This document shows, piece by piece, positions 50,437-58,387 of a DNA stretch of 64,000 nt (positions within the stretch are counted from its first letter, which is position 1; each line of letters opens with the position of its first letter). A program made the position numbers and the translations under genes. The stretch is taken from assembly GCA_944385895.1 (NCBI GenBank), contig CALWYZ010000006.1:1-64000 (forward strand), read 5' to 3'. The notes under the pieces are model-generated. The model was not told where the DNA came from, made no database searches, and saw only the letters and a program-made list of their open reading frames with translations. This DNA comes from an uncultured Clostridia bacterium (GTDB lineage Bacteria; Bacillota; Clostridia; Oscillospirales; QAKW01).

Positions 50437-53067
50437 ATGAACTACCATTTAAAAGAAAGCGGCGAAGTTTTGAAGGAACTTGCGTCGTCAAAAGACGGAC
50501 TGTCTTCAGCATCCGCTGCCTCCAGAGCCGAAAAATACGGGAAAAATATGTTGGAGGAGAAAAAGGGTCCGGGGATTATCAAAAGATTTTTCATGCAGCT
50601 TGCTGATCCTATGATAATAGTATTGCTTATAGCGGCGGCACTGTCCGGAGTGACGGCGGTATACAGCGGCGAGTCGCTGGCTGACGTGTTTATTATTTTG
50701 TTTGTCGTAGTATTGAATTCGGTGCTGGGAGTGGTGCAGGAGAGCAAGGCCGAGGAGGCGATAGCTGCGCTGAAAACTATGACGGCGGCACATTCCAAGG
50801 TGATGCGTGACGGCAAACTGCAGTCGATAAAAAGCGAAGATCTGGTCCCGGGCGATGTTATCCTGCTTGAGGCGGGGGACGCTGTGCCTGCCGATGCGCG
50901 TATTATAGAGTGTGCGTCAATGAAGGCGGAGGAATCGGCGCTTACCGGAGAATCGGTGCCGGTTGTAAAAACAAGCGATGTAATAGGTTCCGGACAGACA
51001 AAAATTGCTCTGGGCGATCGTAAGAACATGGTGTATATGGGTTCAACCGTAGTATACGGCCGTGGAACTGCGGTAGTATGCAATACTGGAATGTCCACCG
51101 AAATGGGTAAAATCGCGGATGCATTGGCAAAGGCGCAGGATAATGCAACTCCTCTCCAGAAAAAGCTTGCAGGGCTGTCCAGAATACTTACGCTTCTTGT
51201 TTTGGGAATATGCGTGGTTATATTTGCTGTCAGCCTGTTAAAGTCCGGCAGTGTGACAACAAACAGTATTTTGGAATCATTTATGCTTGCGATCAGCCTT
51301 GCGGTTGCCGCAATACCGGAAGGACTTGCAGCGGTTGTTACTATCGTTTTGTCGATCGGAGTTACTAAGATGTCAAAGCAAAACGCCGTCATCCGCAAGC
51401 TTACAGCTGTTGAGACTCTGGGCTGTGCACAGGTTATCTGTTCCGATAAGACAGGTACTCTTACCCAAAACAAAATGACGGTAGTGGAGACTTACGGTGA
51501 GGATGAAAAATCACTTGCTGCTGCAATGGCACTTTGCACAGATGCAGAATATGATAATGATGCAAAAGAAGCTGTAGGGGAACCCACAGAATGTGCTCTT
51601 GTAAACTATGCTGCAAAAATCGGATTTAATAAAAATGAGCTCAAGTCAAAAATGCCCCGTGTAGGAGAAGCCCCGTTTGACTCAATGCGTAAGATGATGA
51701 CTACCGTCCATGAATGCGGTCAAGAATATACTCAGTATACCAAGGGCGCTCCGGATGAAATACTGGCACGGTGTACTCATATAGCAACAAAAGACGGTAT
51801 TGTCGAATTGACTGATGAAAAACGCGCAGAGATAATGACAAAGAATAAGGATATGGCAGACAGAGCATTACGCGTTTTGGCGGCAGCATTTCGCAGGTAC
51901 TCACGTCTTCCGTCAGAAATGACGCCTGAAGTTTTGGAACGTGAGCTTGTATTTACAGGGCTTTACGGAATGATAGATCCGATCCGTCCCGAGGTGAAAG
52001 CGGCGGTCGACAAATGCCGTGATGCAGGAATCAGCGCTGTCATGATAACCGGCGACCATATTGATACTGCTGTTGCTATTGCCAAAGACCTGGGGTTGAT
52101 TACCGACCCGTCACAGGCGATCATGGGTCAGGCTTTAGACAGTATGAGTGACGATGAGCTTGATGAAAACATAGAAAAATACCGAGTATACGCCCGGGTA
52201 CAGCCTGAACATAAGGTGCGTATCGTATCAGCGTGGAAGAGAAAAGGCAAGGTAACTGCCATGACGGGTGACGGAGTTAATGACGCACCGTCTATAAAAA
52301 CAGCCGATATAGGTATCGGCATGGGCATCACAGGTACAGATGTCACCAAAAACGTGGCGGATATGATATTGGCGGACGATAACTTTGCCACTATCGTCTC
52401 CGCTGTCGGCGAGGGCAGAAGGATTTATGACAATATCAGAAAATCAATTCAGTTTCTTCTCTCCTCCAATCTTAGTGAGGTCATAGGTATATTTACTGCC
52501 ACAATGCTGGGAGTCGTACTTTTGGAGCCGGTGCATATTCTTTGGATAAATTTAATAACGGATAGTCTGCCGGCGCTTGCCCTGGGCATGGAAGAGGGCG
52601 AGAAAGATGCGATGAAACGACCCCCGCGTGACTCCAAAGACGGTATTTTTGCCGGCGGAGTCGGGGCGGATGTCATATATCAGGGATTGCTTGTGGCGAT
52701 TTTAACGCTTGCGGCATATTTTATAGGGCATTATATTGAATCCGGAGTATGGGAGATAGCACGCAGCTATGACGGTATTACAATGGCATTCCTGACTTTG
52801 TCCATGGCGGAAATATTCCAGTCTTTCAATATGCGCTCAAGACGTCAGTCTATTTTTACGATAAAAAAACAAAATAAATGGTTGTGGGGTGCCGCTGCCG
52901 CAGCACTTATTTTAACAACCGCTGTAATTTATGTTCCGTTTCTTGTGGAACTGTTTAATTTCACTTCTATTTCCGCCGTTGAGTATTTCACTGCTCTGGG
53001 TCTTGCGTTTCTTATAATCCCGCTTGTTGAAATAGTGAAGTTTATTCAGAGACGGCTTGGAAAATAA
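50437..53067 (+). CDS. P-type cation-transporting ATPase (PMCA/Ca2+ or Mn2+ type)
   Basis: An 876-residue P2-type ATPase with N-terminal cation-ATPase domain, LTGESVPV (actuator) near 170, PEGLAAVV in M4, the phosphorylation site CSDKTGTLTQNK near 335, nucleotide domain KGAPDE, GDGVNDAPS near 610, and about ten membrane segments. The PEGL motif and overall layout are of bacterial Ca2+/Mn2+ export pumps. Control by a Mn-type riboswitch suggests that it exports Mn2+ (or Ca2+) when Mn2+ is high. AAAGAGGAG precedes ATG. It is the last host gene before the mobile element. Confidence 0.93.
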   Translation: MNYHLKESGEVLKELASSKDGLSSASAASRAEKYGKNMLEEKKGPGIIKRFFMQLADPMIIVLLIAAALSGVTAVYSGESLADVFIILFVVVLNSVLGVVQESKAEEAIAALKTMTAAHSKVMRDGKLQSIKSEDLVPGDVILLEAGDAVPADARIIECASMKAEESALTGESVPVVKTSDVIGSGQTKIALGDRKNMVYMGSTVVYGRGTAVVCNTGMSTEMGKIADALAKAQDNATPLQKKLAGLSRILTLLVLGICVVIFAVSLLKSGSVTTNSILESFMLAISLAVAAIPEGLAAVVTIVLSIGVTKMSKQNAVIRKLTAVETLGCAQVICSDKTGTLTQNKMTVVETYGEDEKSLAAAMALCTDAEYDNDAKEAVGEPTECALVNYAAKIGFNKNELKSKMPRVGEAPFDSMRKMMTTVHECGQEYTQYTKGAPDEILARCTHIATKDGIVELTDEKRAEIMTKNKDMADRALRVLAAAFRRYSRLPSEMTPEVLERELVFTGLYGMIDPIRPEVKAAVDKCRDAGISAVMITGDHIDTAVAIAKDLGLITDPSQAIMGQALDSMSDDELDENIEKYRVYARVQPEHKVRIVSAWKRKGKVTAMTGDGVNDAPSIKTADIGIGMGITGTDVTKNVADMILADDNFATIVSAVGEGRRIYDNIRKSIQFLLSSNLSEVIGIFTATMLGVVLLEPVHILWINLITDSLPALALGMEEGEKDAMKRPPRDSKDGIFAGGVGADVIYQGLLVAILTLAAYFIGHYIESGVWEIARSYDGITMAFLTLSMAEIFQSFNMRSRRQSIFTIKKQNKWLWGAAAAALILTTAVIYVPFLVELFNFTSISAVEYFTALGLAFLIIPLVEIVKFIQRRLGK

Positions 53068-53100
53068 TATCGGTATTCTGCTAAAAAGAATATAAAATAA

Positions 53101-53133
53101 AACAACTGCCGGACATTATGTCCGGCAGTTGTT
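53101..53133. terminator. bidirectional terminator after the ATPase
   Basis: AACAACTGCCGGACA and TGTCCGGCAGTTGTT pair over 15 bp with a 3-base loop. It works in both directions, as expected if another gene once converged on the ATPase from the right. Confidence 0.93.
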
Positions 53134-53187
53134 TGTCTCAATAATATAGTTTAGCTTGCTGCATATTGAAAAAACTAAAATACCGAT

Positions 53188-53318
53188 TTATTCCCACTCG
53201 CTCCTGAAAAATAAATCTTAAACAGATTTGCTTATGGGATTTAGCCCGGATTATCTATATTACTTTCATTATTCAGACAGTATGGGCTATCTGATTTTTT
53301 GTTGCCATTCTGTTGCCA
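53188..53318. other. probable left attachment region of the element (guaA 3'-end-like core and arm-type repeats)
   Basis: On the minus strand 53188-53200 reads CGAGTGGGAATAA, identical in its last 12 bases to the usual 3' end of guaA (GAG TGG GAA TAA). About 100 bp inside the element, TGTTGCCA occurs twice (53300-53307 and 53311-53318), 11 bp apart, resembling the arm-type sites bound by tyrosine integrases. No other gene is visible in 53134-53360. The second att copy would lie beyond the window, so this is not proven. Confidence 0.5.
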
Positions 53319-53360
53319 CGGAACACAAGTTCATCTTGTCTACATGGCATCATAATTGCT

Positions 53361-54488
53361 TCAGTTTTTTGCCATCTTCTCTACAACCTCTTGGAATAAG
53401 AGTTCTTCAATAACTTGCTGAACTTTATATTTTATAGTTCTTGCATTTTCACCAGTAGCGGATACCAATGGGCTTACGACAGCATATACCATTTCTGGAG
53501 TTAGCTTGTCTTCATATTCGCTTTTTCTGGCTTCAATTTCACTCTTAACGATCGCATATATCGTATCGCAACCAAAATCATCAAAATGAATCATCTTGTC
53601 AATACGATAAAAAATGGGAAGACCGAGCTGTTTTTTCATTTCATCCTCAGTTTGATAATTGGATGTCAGAATAATTACAATGCCAGACACATCAGCATCA
53701 TACGTCGCGTCTTTGAAAAGGGTGTTATCAAAGAGCGTATAGAATGCTGAGAAAAAGTGTTCAGGGCATTTGTCCAACTCATCAAAAAAGATCAAATTTG
53801 ATTCACGTTCGAGTAGGTCAAACCCAAGGCTTTTACGATTAGATGCATCTCCGAAAAAATACTCTGAATAATTGTTGTTTTTGAACATCGACAAATGCTT
53901 TTCTAAGCACTTACTACCAAAGAACTTTTTGGAAATCTCTCTCACCAATTCGGTTTTGCCCAAACTACTATTACCATACAACATTATTACGTATGGCTTC
54001 TCGCGTTTGACGGTTGTTAAATACCACAGGCTCTTGCTTATTTCCGCAATTGCGTTTTCCTGTCCAAACAAACTCGATGATATGCTTGCGATATTCTCAA
54101 CAAACATTTCGGAATCACGCTTTATTCCATATTCTTCTGATTTAACATCCAACTCGATAAGTGAACGCTTATGTTGATCTTCCAAATATTCTTTAAGAAC
54201 ACGTGGGGGATTGTGAATGAAAATTTCCGCATCATCAGTTGTTAAGTCTTCGATCAAAGGACCCAAACGATCATGTGCTGCCTCTACAATTCCGTGATAA
54301 TTGTTGTTTTTGACAATTAACGTATTTGCGTATTGATCGAAAGTGTAACGGCTCTGTTTTGCTGCATCTGAAAGCTTTACAAGCTCCAGAAAAGTATCCA
54401 CCTCGTCTTCTTCGGGAAAATCCGGCAAAGAGGCATCAAAATAAGCTTTTGAACCGATAATTATATGATATTTTCGCTTATCCTCCAT
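53361..54488 (-). CDS. single-module ClpB/ClpA-type AAA+ ATPase, putative defence component
   Basis: About 375 residues. Residues 1-125 have no recognised domain. Residues about 130-320 are an AAA+ module of the Clp class: SLFGQENAIAEISKSL (sensor to the arginine side), Walker A GNSSLGKTEL near 177, Walker B LIFFDELDKC near 240, ILTSNY (sensor 1) and a FYRIDKMIHF arginine-finger region. The small C-terminal Clp-type domain ends it. The G-Y-V-G pore loop of ClpB D2 is not seen; the position reads EYFFGDASNRKS. It overlaps the DUF6414-like gene by 11 nt with GGAGG before ATG 54488, so the two probably form one complex. Confidence 0.75.
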   Translation of the reverse strand: MEDKRKYHIIIGSKAYFDASLPDFPEEDEVDTFLELVKLSDAAKQSRYTFDQYANTLIVKNNNYHGIVEAAHDRLGPLIEDLTTDDAEIFIHNPPRVLKEYLEDQHKRSLIELDVKSEEYGIKRDSEMFVENIASISSSLFGQENAIAEISKSLWYLTTVKREKPYVIMLYGNSSLGKTELVREISKKFFGSKCLEKHLSMFKNNNYSEYFFGDASNRKSLGFDLLERESNLIFFDELDKCPEHFFSAFYTLFDNTLFKDATYDADVSGIVIILTSNYQTEDEMKKQLGLPIFYRIDKMIHFDDFGCDTIYAIVKSEIEARKSEYEDKLTPEMVYAVVSPLVSATGENARTIKYKVQQVIEELLFQEVVEKMAKN

Positions 54489-55269
54489 TTGATGCCTCCG
54501 CAGTAACACAGGCATATAAAACGTCGTAAAGTGTTACATTTTCAATTTCTTTCTGAGCATTTGCAGTGTCGGTTTTACCCTTAATTTCAATTTCTGATGG
54601 ATACAAATCAGCTAAAGTTTGAGGCTTTTCAGCGGTTGATATTAAGCGCTCCATTTTACTTATCTCCTGGATAAAATCAAAGCGCATTTTATCAAAACTC
54701 CCCACAGGTATACAATATAACGTCATGGTTGTTGTAAGCAGATCATTTCGCTTATAGTTACTTACAAATGCCGAATTATTAAAGCGGACATAGCGTTTTT
54801 CATCTACCTTATAAGTATCGTAGCCATCATAGCTATCCATCACAGTTTTGAATTCTTTTGTATCTAAGCCATCAATTCCGCCCTTGACGATTTTGAGATA
54901 TCCTCCAGCAACTCTAAGTGATGTTGAAGAATTTTCAATATCAGAAAGCTGGATGTTAGGGATAGACACAAGAAGTGGTTTTAGTTTTTCAAATTCAGAA
55001 ATTTCCGTTGATGATATAGTTGTCGTGCTGTCTCTTTTGATAACATAAGACGCATCAATTTTACCGGTAAACAAAAAAGAAATTCGTGAAACCAGAGGAA
55101 CTTCCAGCTTCAATTTTGCTGATGCCTCCGTGGTAATAGAGGCTTGAGTTTGAGCCGTAGAAGATACATCGGTTACTCTTGACAGTTCACCATGATCTCT
55201 TTCCTGCAAAATATTACGAATGGTCTCTTTGTCAAAATAAATAATCTTATTTATAGCCTTTTTAGTCAT
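54478..55269 (-). CDS. DUF6414-like protein, partner of the AAA+ ATPase
   Basis: A 263-residue protein that starts KKAINKIIYFDKETIRNILQERDHGELSRV and continues with an alanine/threonine-rich stretch and repeated VGxF and GGYLK-like segments, reminiscent of DUF6414-type proteins; I am not certain of the family. No catalytic motif, signal peptide or membrane helix is visible. AAGGTGG precedes the ATG. It is the first gene of a two-gene minus-strand operon and overlaps the AAA+ gene, whose start codon lies inside its last codons. A substrate-recognition or toxin role would fit, but this is inference. Confidence 0.6.
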   Translation of the reverse strand: MTKKAINKIIYFDKETIRNILQERDHGELSRVTDVSSTAQTQASITTEASAKLKLEVPLVSRISFLFTGKIDASYVIKRDSTTTISSTEISEFEKLKPLLVSIPNIQLSDIENSSTSLRVAGGYLKIVKGGIDGLDTKEFKTVMDSYDGYDTYKVDEKRYVRFNNSAFVSNYKRNDLLTTTMTLYCIPVGSFDKMRFDFIQEISKMERLISTAEKPQTLADLYPSEIEIKGKTDTANAQKEIENVTLYDVLYACVTAEASNGG

Positions 55270-55311
55270 TTAATCACCACCTTAGGCAGATGTTACTTAT
55301 TGTCTGTAGAT

Positions 55312-55340
55312 TTATTGTATTCATTATTGTATCATATAAT
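55312..55340 (+). promoter_or_regulatory. promoter of the controller/restriction gene operon
   Basis: TTATTG (55312-55317), 17 bp, TATAAT (55335-55340). The -10 lies only 16 bp from the ATG, so the mRNA leader would be nearly absent, a feature also known for controller genes of R-M systems. A TACAAT-containing promoter for the opposite gene overlaps this region but is less clear. Confidence 0.65.
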
Positions 55341-55356
55341 ATGGAGGTTTGCAAGT

Positions 55357-55581
55357 ATGGATATTGTAAAAGTTTTTGGAACAAACGTGAAGCACTATCG
55401 GCAGGCGTTGGGCATCTCCCAAGAAGCCTTTGCTGAGAAGTGCGGGCTTCACAGAACATATATCAGTGCAATCGAGTGTTATCGCAGAAGTATATCTCTT
55501 GAAAATATTCAGCGTATAGCCGATGCACTTGAGGTTGAAACATACGAATTATTCATTGAGGAGAAAGCAAAAAATGGATGA
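55357..55581 (+). CDS. XRE-family controller protein of the R-M system
   Basis: A 74-residue helix-turn-helix protein: FGTNVKHYRQALGISQEAFAEKCGLHRTYISAIECYRRSISLENIQRIADALEVETYELF. The HRTYISAIE recognition helix and size are typical of C (controller) proteins that time restriction gene expression. I chose ATG 55357, with GGAGG 10 nt upstream; an upstream in-frame extension would run through the promoter. It overlaps the next gene by 8 nt in the restriction gene operon. Confidence 0.85.
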   Translation: MDIVKVFGTNVKHYRQALGISQEAFAEKCGLHRTYISAIECYRRSISLENIQRIADALEVETYELFIEEKAKNG

Positions 55582-55882
55582 ATTAGAAAAAGTTAAGCAG
55601 CTTTTGGAAGCGCATCAAGGAAAAGGTAATACAATTTCAGCAGGAGAGATCGAGCAAAGACTCGGATATCCTACAGAAGACACTCATGCAAAAGGACGAA
55701 GATTAGTTGAACGCTGTGCCAAGAAATATGGGATTCCGGTTTCTGGAGATACTTCTGGTTACTTTATAATGACGAATCAATCCGAACTCGACGAATACAA
55801 AGCCAATCTTCGATCAAGGGCTAAAAAAATACAAGATCGCGAAGAATTGATGGAAAAGAATTTTAAGGGGTGGAACAAATGA
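55574..55882 (+). CDS. small winged-helix-like protein in the restriction operon
   Basis: A 102-residue protein of unknown function. The first 70 residues (LLEAHQGKGNTISAGEIEQRLGYPTEDTHAKGRRLVERCAKKYGIPVSGDTSGYFIMTNQ) look like a winged helix, and the C-terminal 35 residues are a charged helix. Similar small proteins occur near phage and R-M genes. The ATG at 55574 has GAGGAG upstream inside the controller gene; the stop overlaps the restriction gene start as ATGA, so the three are translated as a unit. It could help recognise DNA or regulate; nothing proves either. Confidence 0.6.
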   Translation: MDELEKVKQLLEAHQGKGNTISAGEIEQRLGYPTEDTHAKGRRLVERCAKKYGIPVSGDTSGYFIMTNQSELDEYKANLRSRAKKIQDREELMEKNFKGWNK

Positions 55883-56469
55883 AATACACACTGAAAAACG
55901 AGAACATAGAAAGCTACAATGAGAGTGATACTTTCAGCTTTCCAAAATACACTTCTCAGCTAATCAACTGGGCAAATCAAAATGCACAAGGCACTCGTCC
56001 TGTTGTTGTCGGTCAGATGTCCGAGTTATTTCCGGAGTTTATGGCTTCTGGCAAAGAAATCACCATTGAAAACTGGCACGATTGGTATGTAGAAAGATAT
56101 CCCGATGCCTTTGACAAAGCAACTGATAAGATTTATGCACAGGTGCAGAATCTCCGTGATGCCATTCCGCTTATTGATCGTGAAATGGTTAAACATTGGG
56201 TCGAAGATCTCGTTATTGCTAAGACCTTTAACGGCATGTATGTTCAGAAGGCGATTTTAGCTTCTCTTGCAGAACGCAAAGGTACAACTTATCGTCTTGC
56301 TACTCCCGAAGAAGAATCTGTTGGTATTGACGGCTATGTTGGCAATGTTCCTTATTCCGTAAAGCCTGATACATACAAAACTATGGGGCGTTTATCTGAA
56401 ACAATCGCTGTTAAGATGATCTACTACACTAAAACTAAGACCGGCTTGACCATTGAAATTGAAGACTAA
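55879..56469 (+). CDS. MjaI-family type II restriction endonuclease
   Basis: A 196-residue protein that matches the MjaI restriction enzyme family in FPKYTSQLINWANQNAQGTRPVVVGQMSELFPEF, WHDWYVERYPDAFDKATDKIYAQVQNLRDAI, WVEDLVIAKTFNGMYVQKAILASLAE and ATPEEESVGIDGYVGNVPYSVKPDTYKT. The last stretch probably provides the PD-(D/E)XK-like catalytic residues (E, D and K of SVKPDTY). Characterised family members recognise CTAG; the specificity here is predicted, not shown. AAGGGG precedes ATG 55879. It faces the methyltransferase gene across a 34-bp gap containing a terminator. Confidence 0.85.
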   Translation: MKYTLKNENIESYNESDTFSFPKYTSQLINWANQNAQGTRPVVVGQMSELFPEFMASGKEITIENWHDWYVERYPDAFDKATDKIYAQVQNLRDAIPLIDREMVKHWVEDLVIAKTFNGMYVQKAILASLAERKGTTYRLATPEEESVGIDGYVGNVPYSVKPDTYKTMGRLSETIAVKMIYYTKTKTGLTIEIED

Positions 56470-56475
56470 CATTTA

Positions 56476-56499
56476 GGGCGGAGGCGAAAACCTCCGCCC
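56476..56499. terminator. bidirectional terminator between R and M genes
   Basis: GGGCGGAGG and CCTCCGCCC pair perfectly over 9 bp with a 6-base loop, with T-rich sequence on the plus strand, isolating the converging restriction and methyltransferase transcripts. Confidence 0.9.
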
Positions 56500-56503
56500 G
56501 TTT

Positions 56504-57778
56504 TCAATTAGGAAGTGAATTTAGGAATTTCTTTTGACAGGTATATTCAAACGATGTGTCGACATCTACATATCCTGTTCTGACCAAATGGTTGTTTATA
56601 AAGGTTTTATTATCAAGATACACATAGCACATCAGATTGTTTTCTGCATCGTATTTTATAGTGTCATACTTTAAGAAAACCTTTCGTTTATGGAATTTCT
56701 CTTGTAAGAAACTGATAGCTTGTCCTTGATATAGCGGGTTAGGTTTGATGCCCAGCAGACGAACGACAAGTCCATTACTAAGTTCAATTTTATCAGAGGA
56801 AATTACTTGCTTTACGCCAAAAAGTTCATCACGTTTTGCTTCAGACTGATCAATCTTTGAACCGAATTGAAGTTTCTTTACATCAACCTTTTTGTCCATT
56901 CGATGTGGATCACTGAAAATATAAGGGAGCTGATCAAAAGAAGAAATGTTTCCGATTTCGTCTTCTGTAAAAATCACCTTTGTATCCTCGCCTAATCTGA
57001 GTTGATCTGCTCCTAATTTCTCACGAATGATGGGTTCAAAATCTCTGTTGATTTCATAACCAATAGAATTTCGACCAAGATTCTTTGCTGCAAGCGATGT
57101 CGTACCACTCCCTGCAAACGGATCAAATACTGTTTCTCCTGCGAAGGAAAACATCTTAATCAGTCGTTTGGGAAGTTCTTCCGGGAACATGGCGAGGTGT
57201 CCCATCTGCTTGGCGCCATTGAAATTCCAATGAGAAGAAAAATACTGTCCCCACTCTTCTTTTGTCATTGCAGACTGTTCCTTTTGCTGTTGAGTGGGCT
57301 TAGGAGCATTACCTAATTTTTTGAAAAGCAGAATAAACTCATAATCCATTTTAAGGATACCATTACGAGGATAAGGAAAACTTCCCATAATAGCACCGCC
57401 ACCAGAGGTATTCGTAGTCGTCGTTTTCTGCCAAATGATCGCTCCCATGTAGTCCATACCGAGAGATTCACAGAAACGAATAATCTCTGTTCTGATCGGA
57501 ATAACTTTGTATCTGCCATAATATACGGAACGAGCAAACTGATCTCCGATATTGATACACAATCTGCACCCATCAGATAGAACACGGTTGCACTCTTTCC
57601 ATACCAAATTCAAATTATTTATGTATTCTTCGTAGCTGTCGTTAAAACCAATCTGATCCTCCGTGCCATAATCTTTTAACTGCCAGTATGGAGGCGACGT
57701 TATAATTAGCTGCACAGATTTATCTTTGATTTGGTTGAGCGAACGACTATCACCAAATATGATTTTATGTTCAGTCAT
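56504..57778 (-). CDS. site-specific DNA methyltransferase (class beta) with C-terminal SNase-like domain
   Basis: Residues 1 to about 270 are a class beta amino-methyltransferase: motif IV SPPYW (28-32) comes before the SAM-binding motif I FDPFAGSGTTSLA (218-230). SPPY is typical of N4-cytosine enzymes, in line with the m4C enzymes that protect CTAG. Residues about 320-420 are unlike normal methyltransferases and fit the staphylococcal nuclease fold: ISSDKIELSNGLVVRLLGI, GQAISFLQEKFHKRKVFLK, NLMCYVYLDNKTFINNHLVRTGY. The catalytic Glu (DTPE) and second Arg (DxxGR) of SNase are absent, so the domain is probably for DNA binding. Cotranscribed with the XRE gene upstream. Confidence 0.85.
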   Translation of the reverse strand: MTEHKIIFGDSRSLNQIKDKSVQLIITSPPYWQLKDYGTEDQIGFNDSYEEYINNLNLVWKECNRVLSDGCRLCINIGDQFARSVYYGRYKVIPIRTEIIRFCESLGMDYMGAIIWQKTTTTNTSGGGAIMGSFPYPRNGILKMDYEFILLFKKLGNAPKPTQQQKEQSAMTKEEWGQYFSSHWNFNGAKQMGHLAMFPEELPKRLIKMFSFAGETVFDPFAGSGTTSLAAKNLGRNSIGYEINRDFEPIIREKLGADQLRLGEDTKVIFTEDEIGNISSFDQLPYIFSDPHRMDKKVDVKKLQFGSKIDQSEAKRDELFGVKQVISSDKIELSNGLVVRLLGIKPNPLYQGQAISFLQEKFHKRKVFLKYDTIKYDAENNLMCYVYLDNKTFINNHLVRTGYVDVDTSFEYTCQKKFLNSLPN

Positions 57779-57792
57779 AGCAAAGTCCTTTC

Positions 57793-58005
57793 TTACTTAA
57801 CGAGTTCACCATTGCCTAAAACAAAGTATTGTTCGTATGTAACATCCAAAGCCTTTGCAATTTGATTAAGCTCGTCCTGGGTTATTGTATTTCGTTTGAG
57901 TTTAGCGTTAAAATTCTGTGGTGTTTGGTTAATCCTACGAGCAAGCTCTGATAAACTCACACCGGTTCTTACGCACAAAACACGAATCTGTTCTGAAGTA
58001 GTCAT
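57793..58005 (-). CDS. XRE-family regulator of the methyltransferase gene
   Basis: A 70-residue helix-turn-helix protein: TTSEQIRVLCVRTGVSLSELARRINQTPQNFNAKLKRNTITQDELNQIAKALDVTYEQYF. The ATG at 58005 has AAGGAGAGG 7 nt upstream. It precedes the methyltransferase gene by 14 bp on the same transcript, while another controller heads the restriction transcript, so R and M genes each have a private regulator. Direct repeats flank its own -10, suggesting that it represses itself and the methyltransferase gene. Confidence 0.85.
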   Translation of the reverse strand: MTTSEQIRVLCVRTGVSLSELARRINQTPQNFNAKLKRNTITQDELNQIAKALDVTYEQYFVLGNGELVK

Positions 58006-58027
58006 AAACACCTCTCCTTAGATCTTC

Positions 58028-58064
58028 TGATTGATATTATATACTATTTGATTGATAATGTCAA
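58028..58064 (-). promoter_or_regulatory. promoter of the XRE-methyltransferase operon with direct-repeat operator
   Basis: TTGACA (58059-58064), 17 bp, TATAAT (58036-58041) on the minus strand is a perfect promoter. TGATTGATA occurs at 58028-58036 and 58049-58057, exactly 21 bp (two helical turns) apart, flanking the -10 box, an operator-like layout. Confidence 0.85.
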
Positions 58065-58099
58065 CCCATTCGGTTTAAACAATATGAGAATACACTAAA

Positions 58100-58134
58100 T
58101 TACCGCCCACAAGAATGTATCCTATAGGCGGTAA
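58100..58134 (-). terminator. terminator of the DUF6061 gene
   Basis: TTACCGCC and GGCGGTAA pair over 8 bp with a 19-nt loop just after the DUF6061 stop, followed on the minus strand by TTTAG. It separates the mob module from the R-M cargo. Confidence 0.65.
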
Positions 58135-58141
58135 ATTTCAC

Positions 58142-58387
58142 TCAACTATCAAACGGCTTATTCACAGTTACAGTTTTCAGATAGGTTTCGGGATTGCCGT
58201 TTAGTATCAGCTCGGCATATCCTACCGGGTCATTGTAGATCAGATAGTCCAGCTCTGACCTCTGATACATATTGTCGGCAATCTCATTCTCCACAGCGGT
58301 GCAGTCGATGGAGATTATCGCGCCGTCTGCCATTTTCAGTTCCACGCAGGCAGTTTCCATATTGAACTCACAGGACAGAATTTTCAT
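58142..58387 (-). CDS. DUF6061-like small protein of the mob module
   Basis: An 81-residue protein (MKILSCEFNMETACVELKMADGAIISIDCTAVENE...YDLIYNDPVGYAELIL-type) common in Firmicutes integrative elements, where it accompanies the relaxase. Function unknown. The ATG at 58387 overlaps the stop of the upstream small gene (ATGA), with AAGGAGGCAAGAG just upstream, so both are translated together. Confidence 0.7.
   Translation of the reverse strand: MKILSCEFNMETACVELKMADGAIISIDCTAVENEIADNMYQRSELDYLIYNDPVGYAELILNGNPETYLKTVTVNKPFDS

Noticed and set aside
50442-51473. 343-codon minus-strand frame in the ATPase gene
   Set aside because: Antisense shadow rich in Ser and Thr; the ATPase is clearly real.
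53228-53413. 61-codon plus-strand frame at the element junction
   Set aside because: No RBS, no domain, and its end overlaps the AAA+ gene on the other strand.
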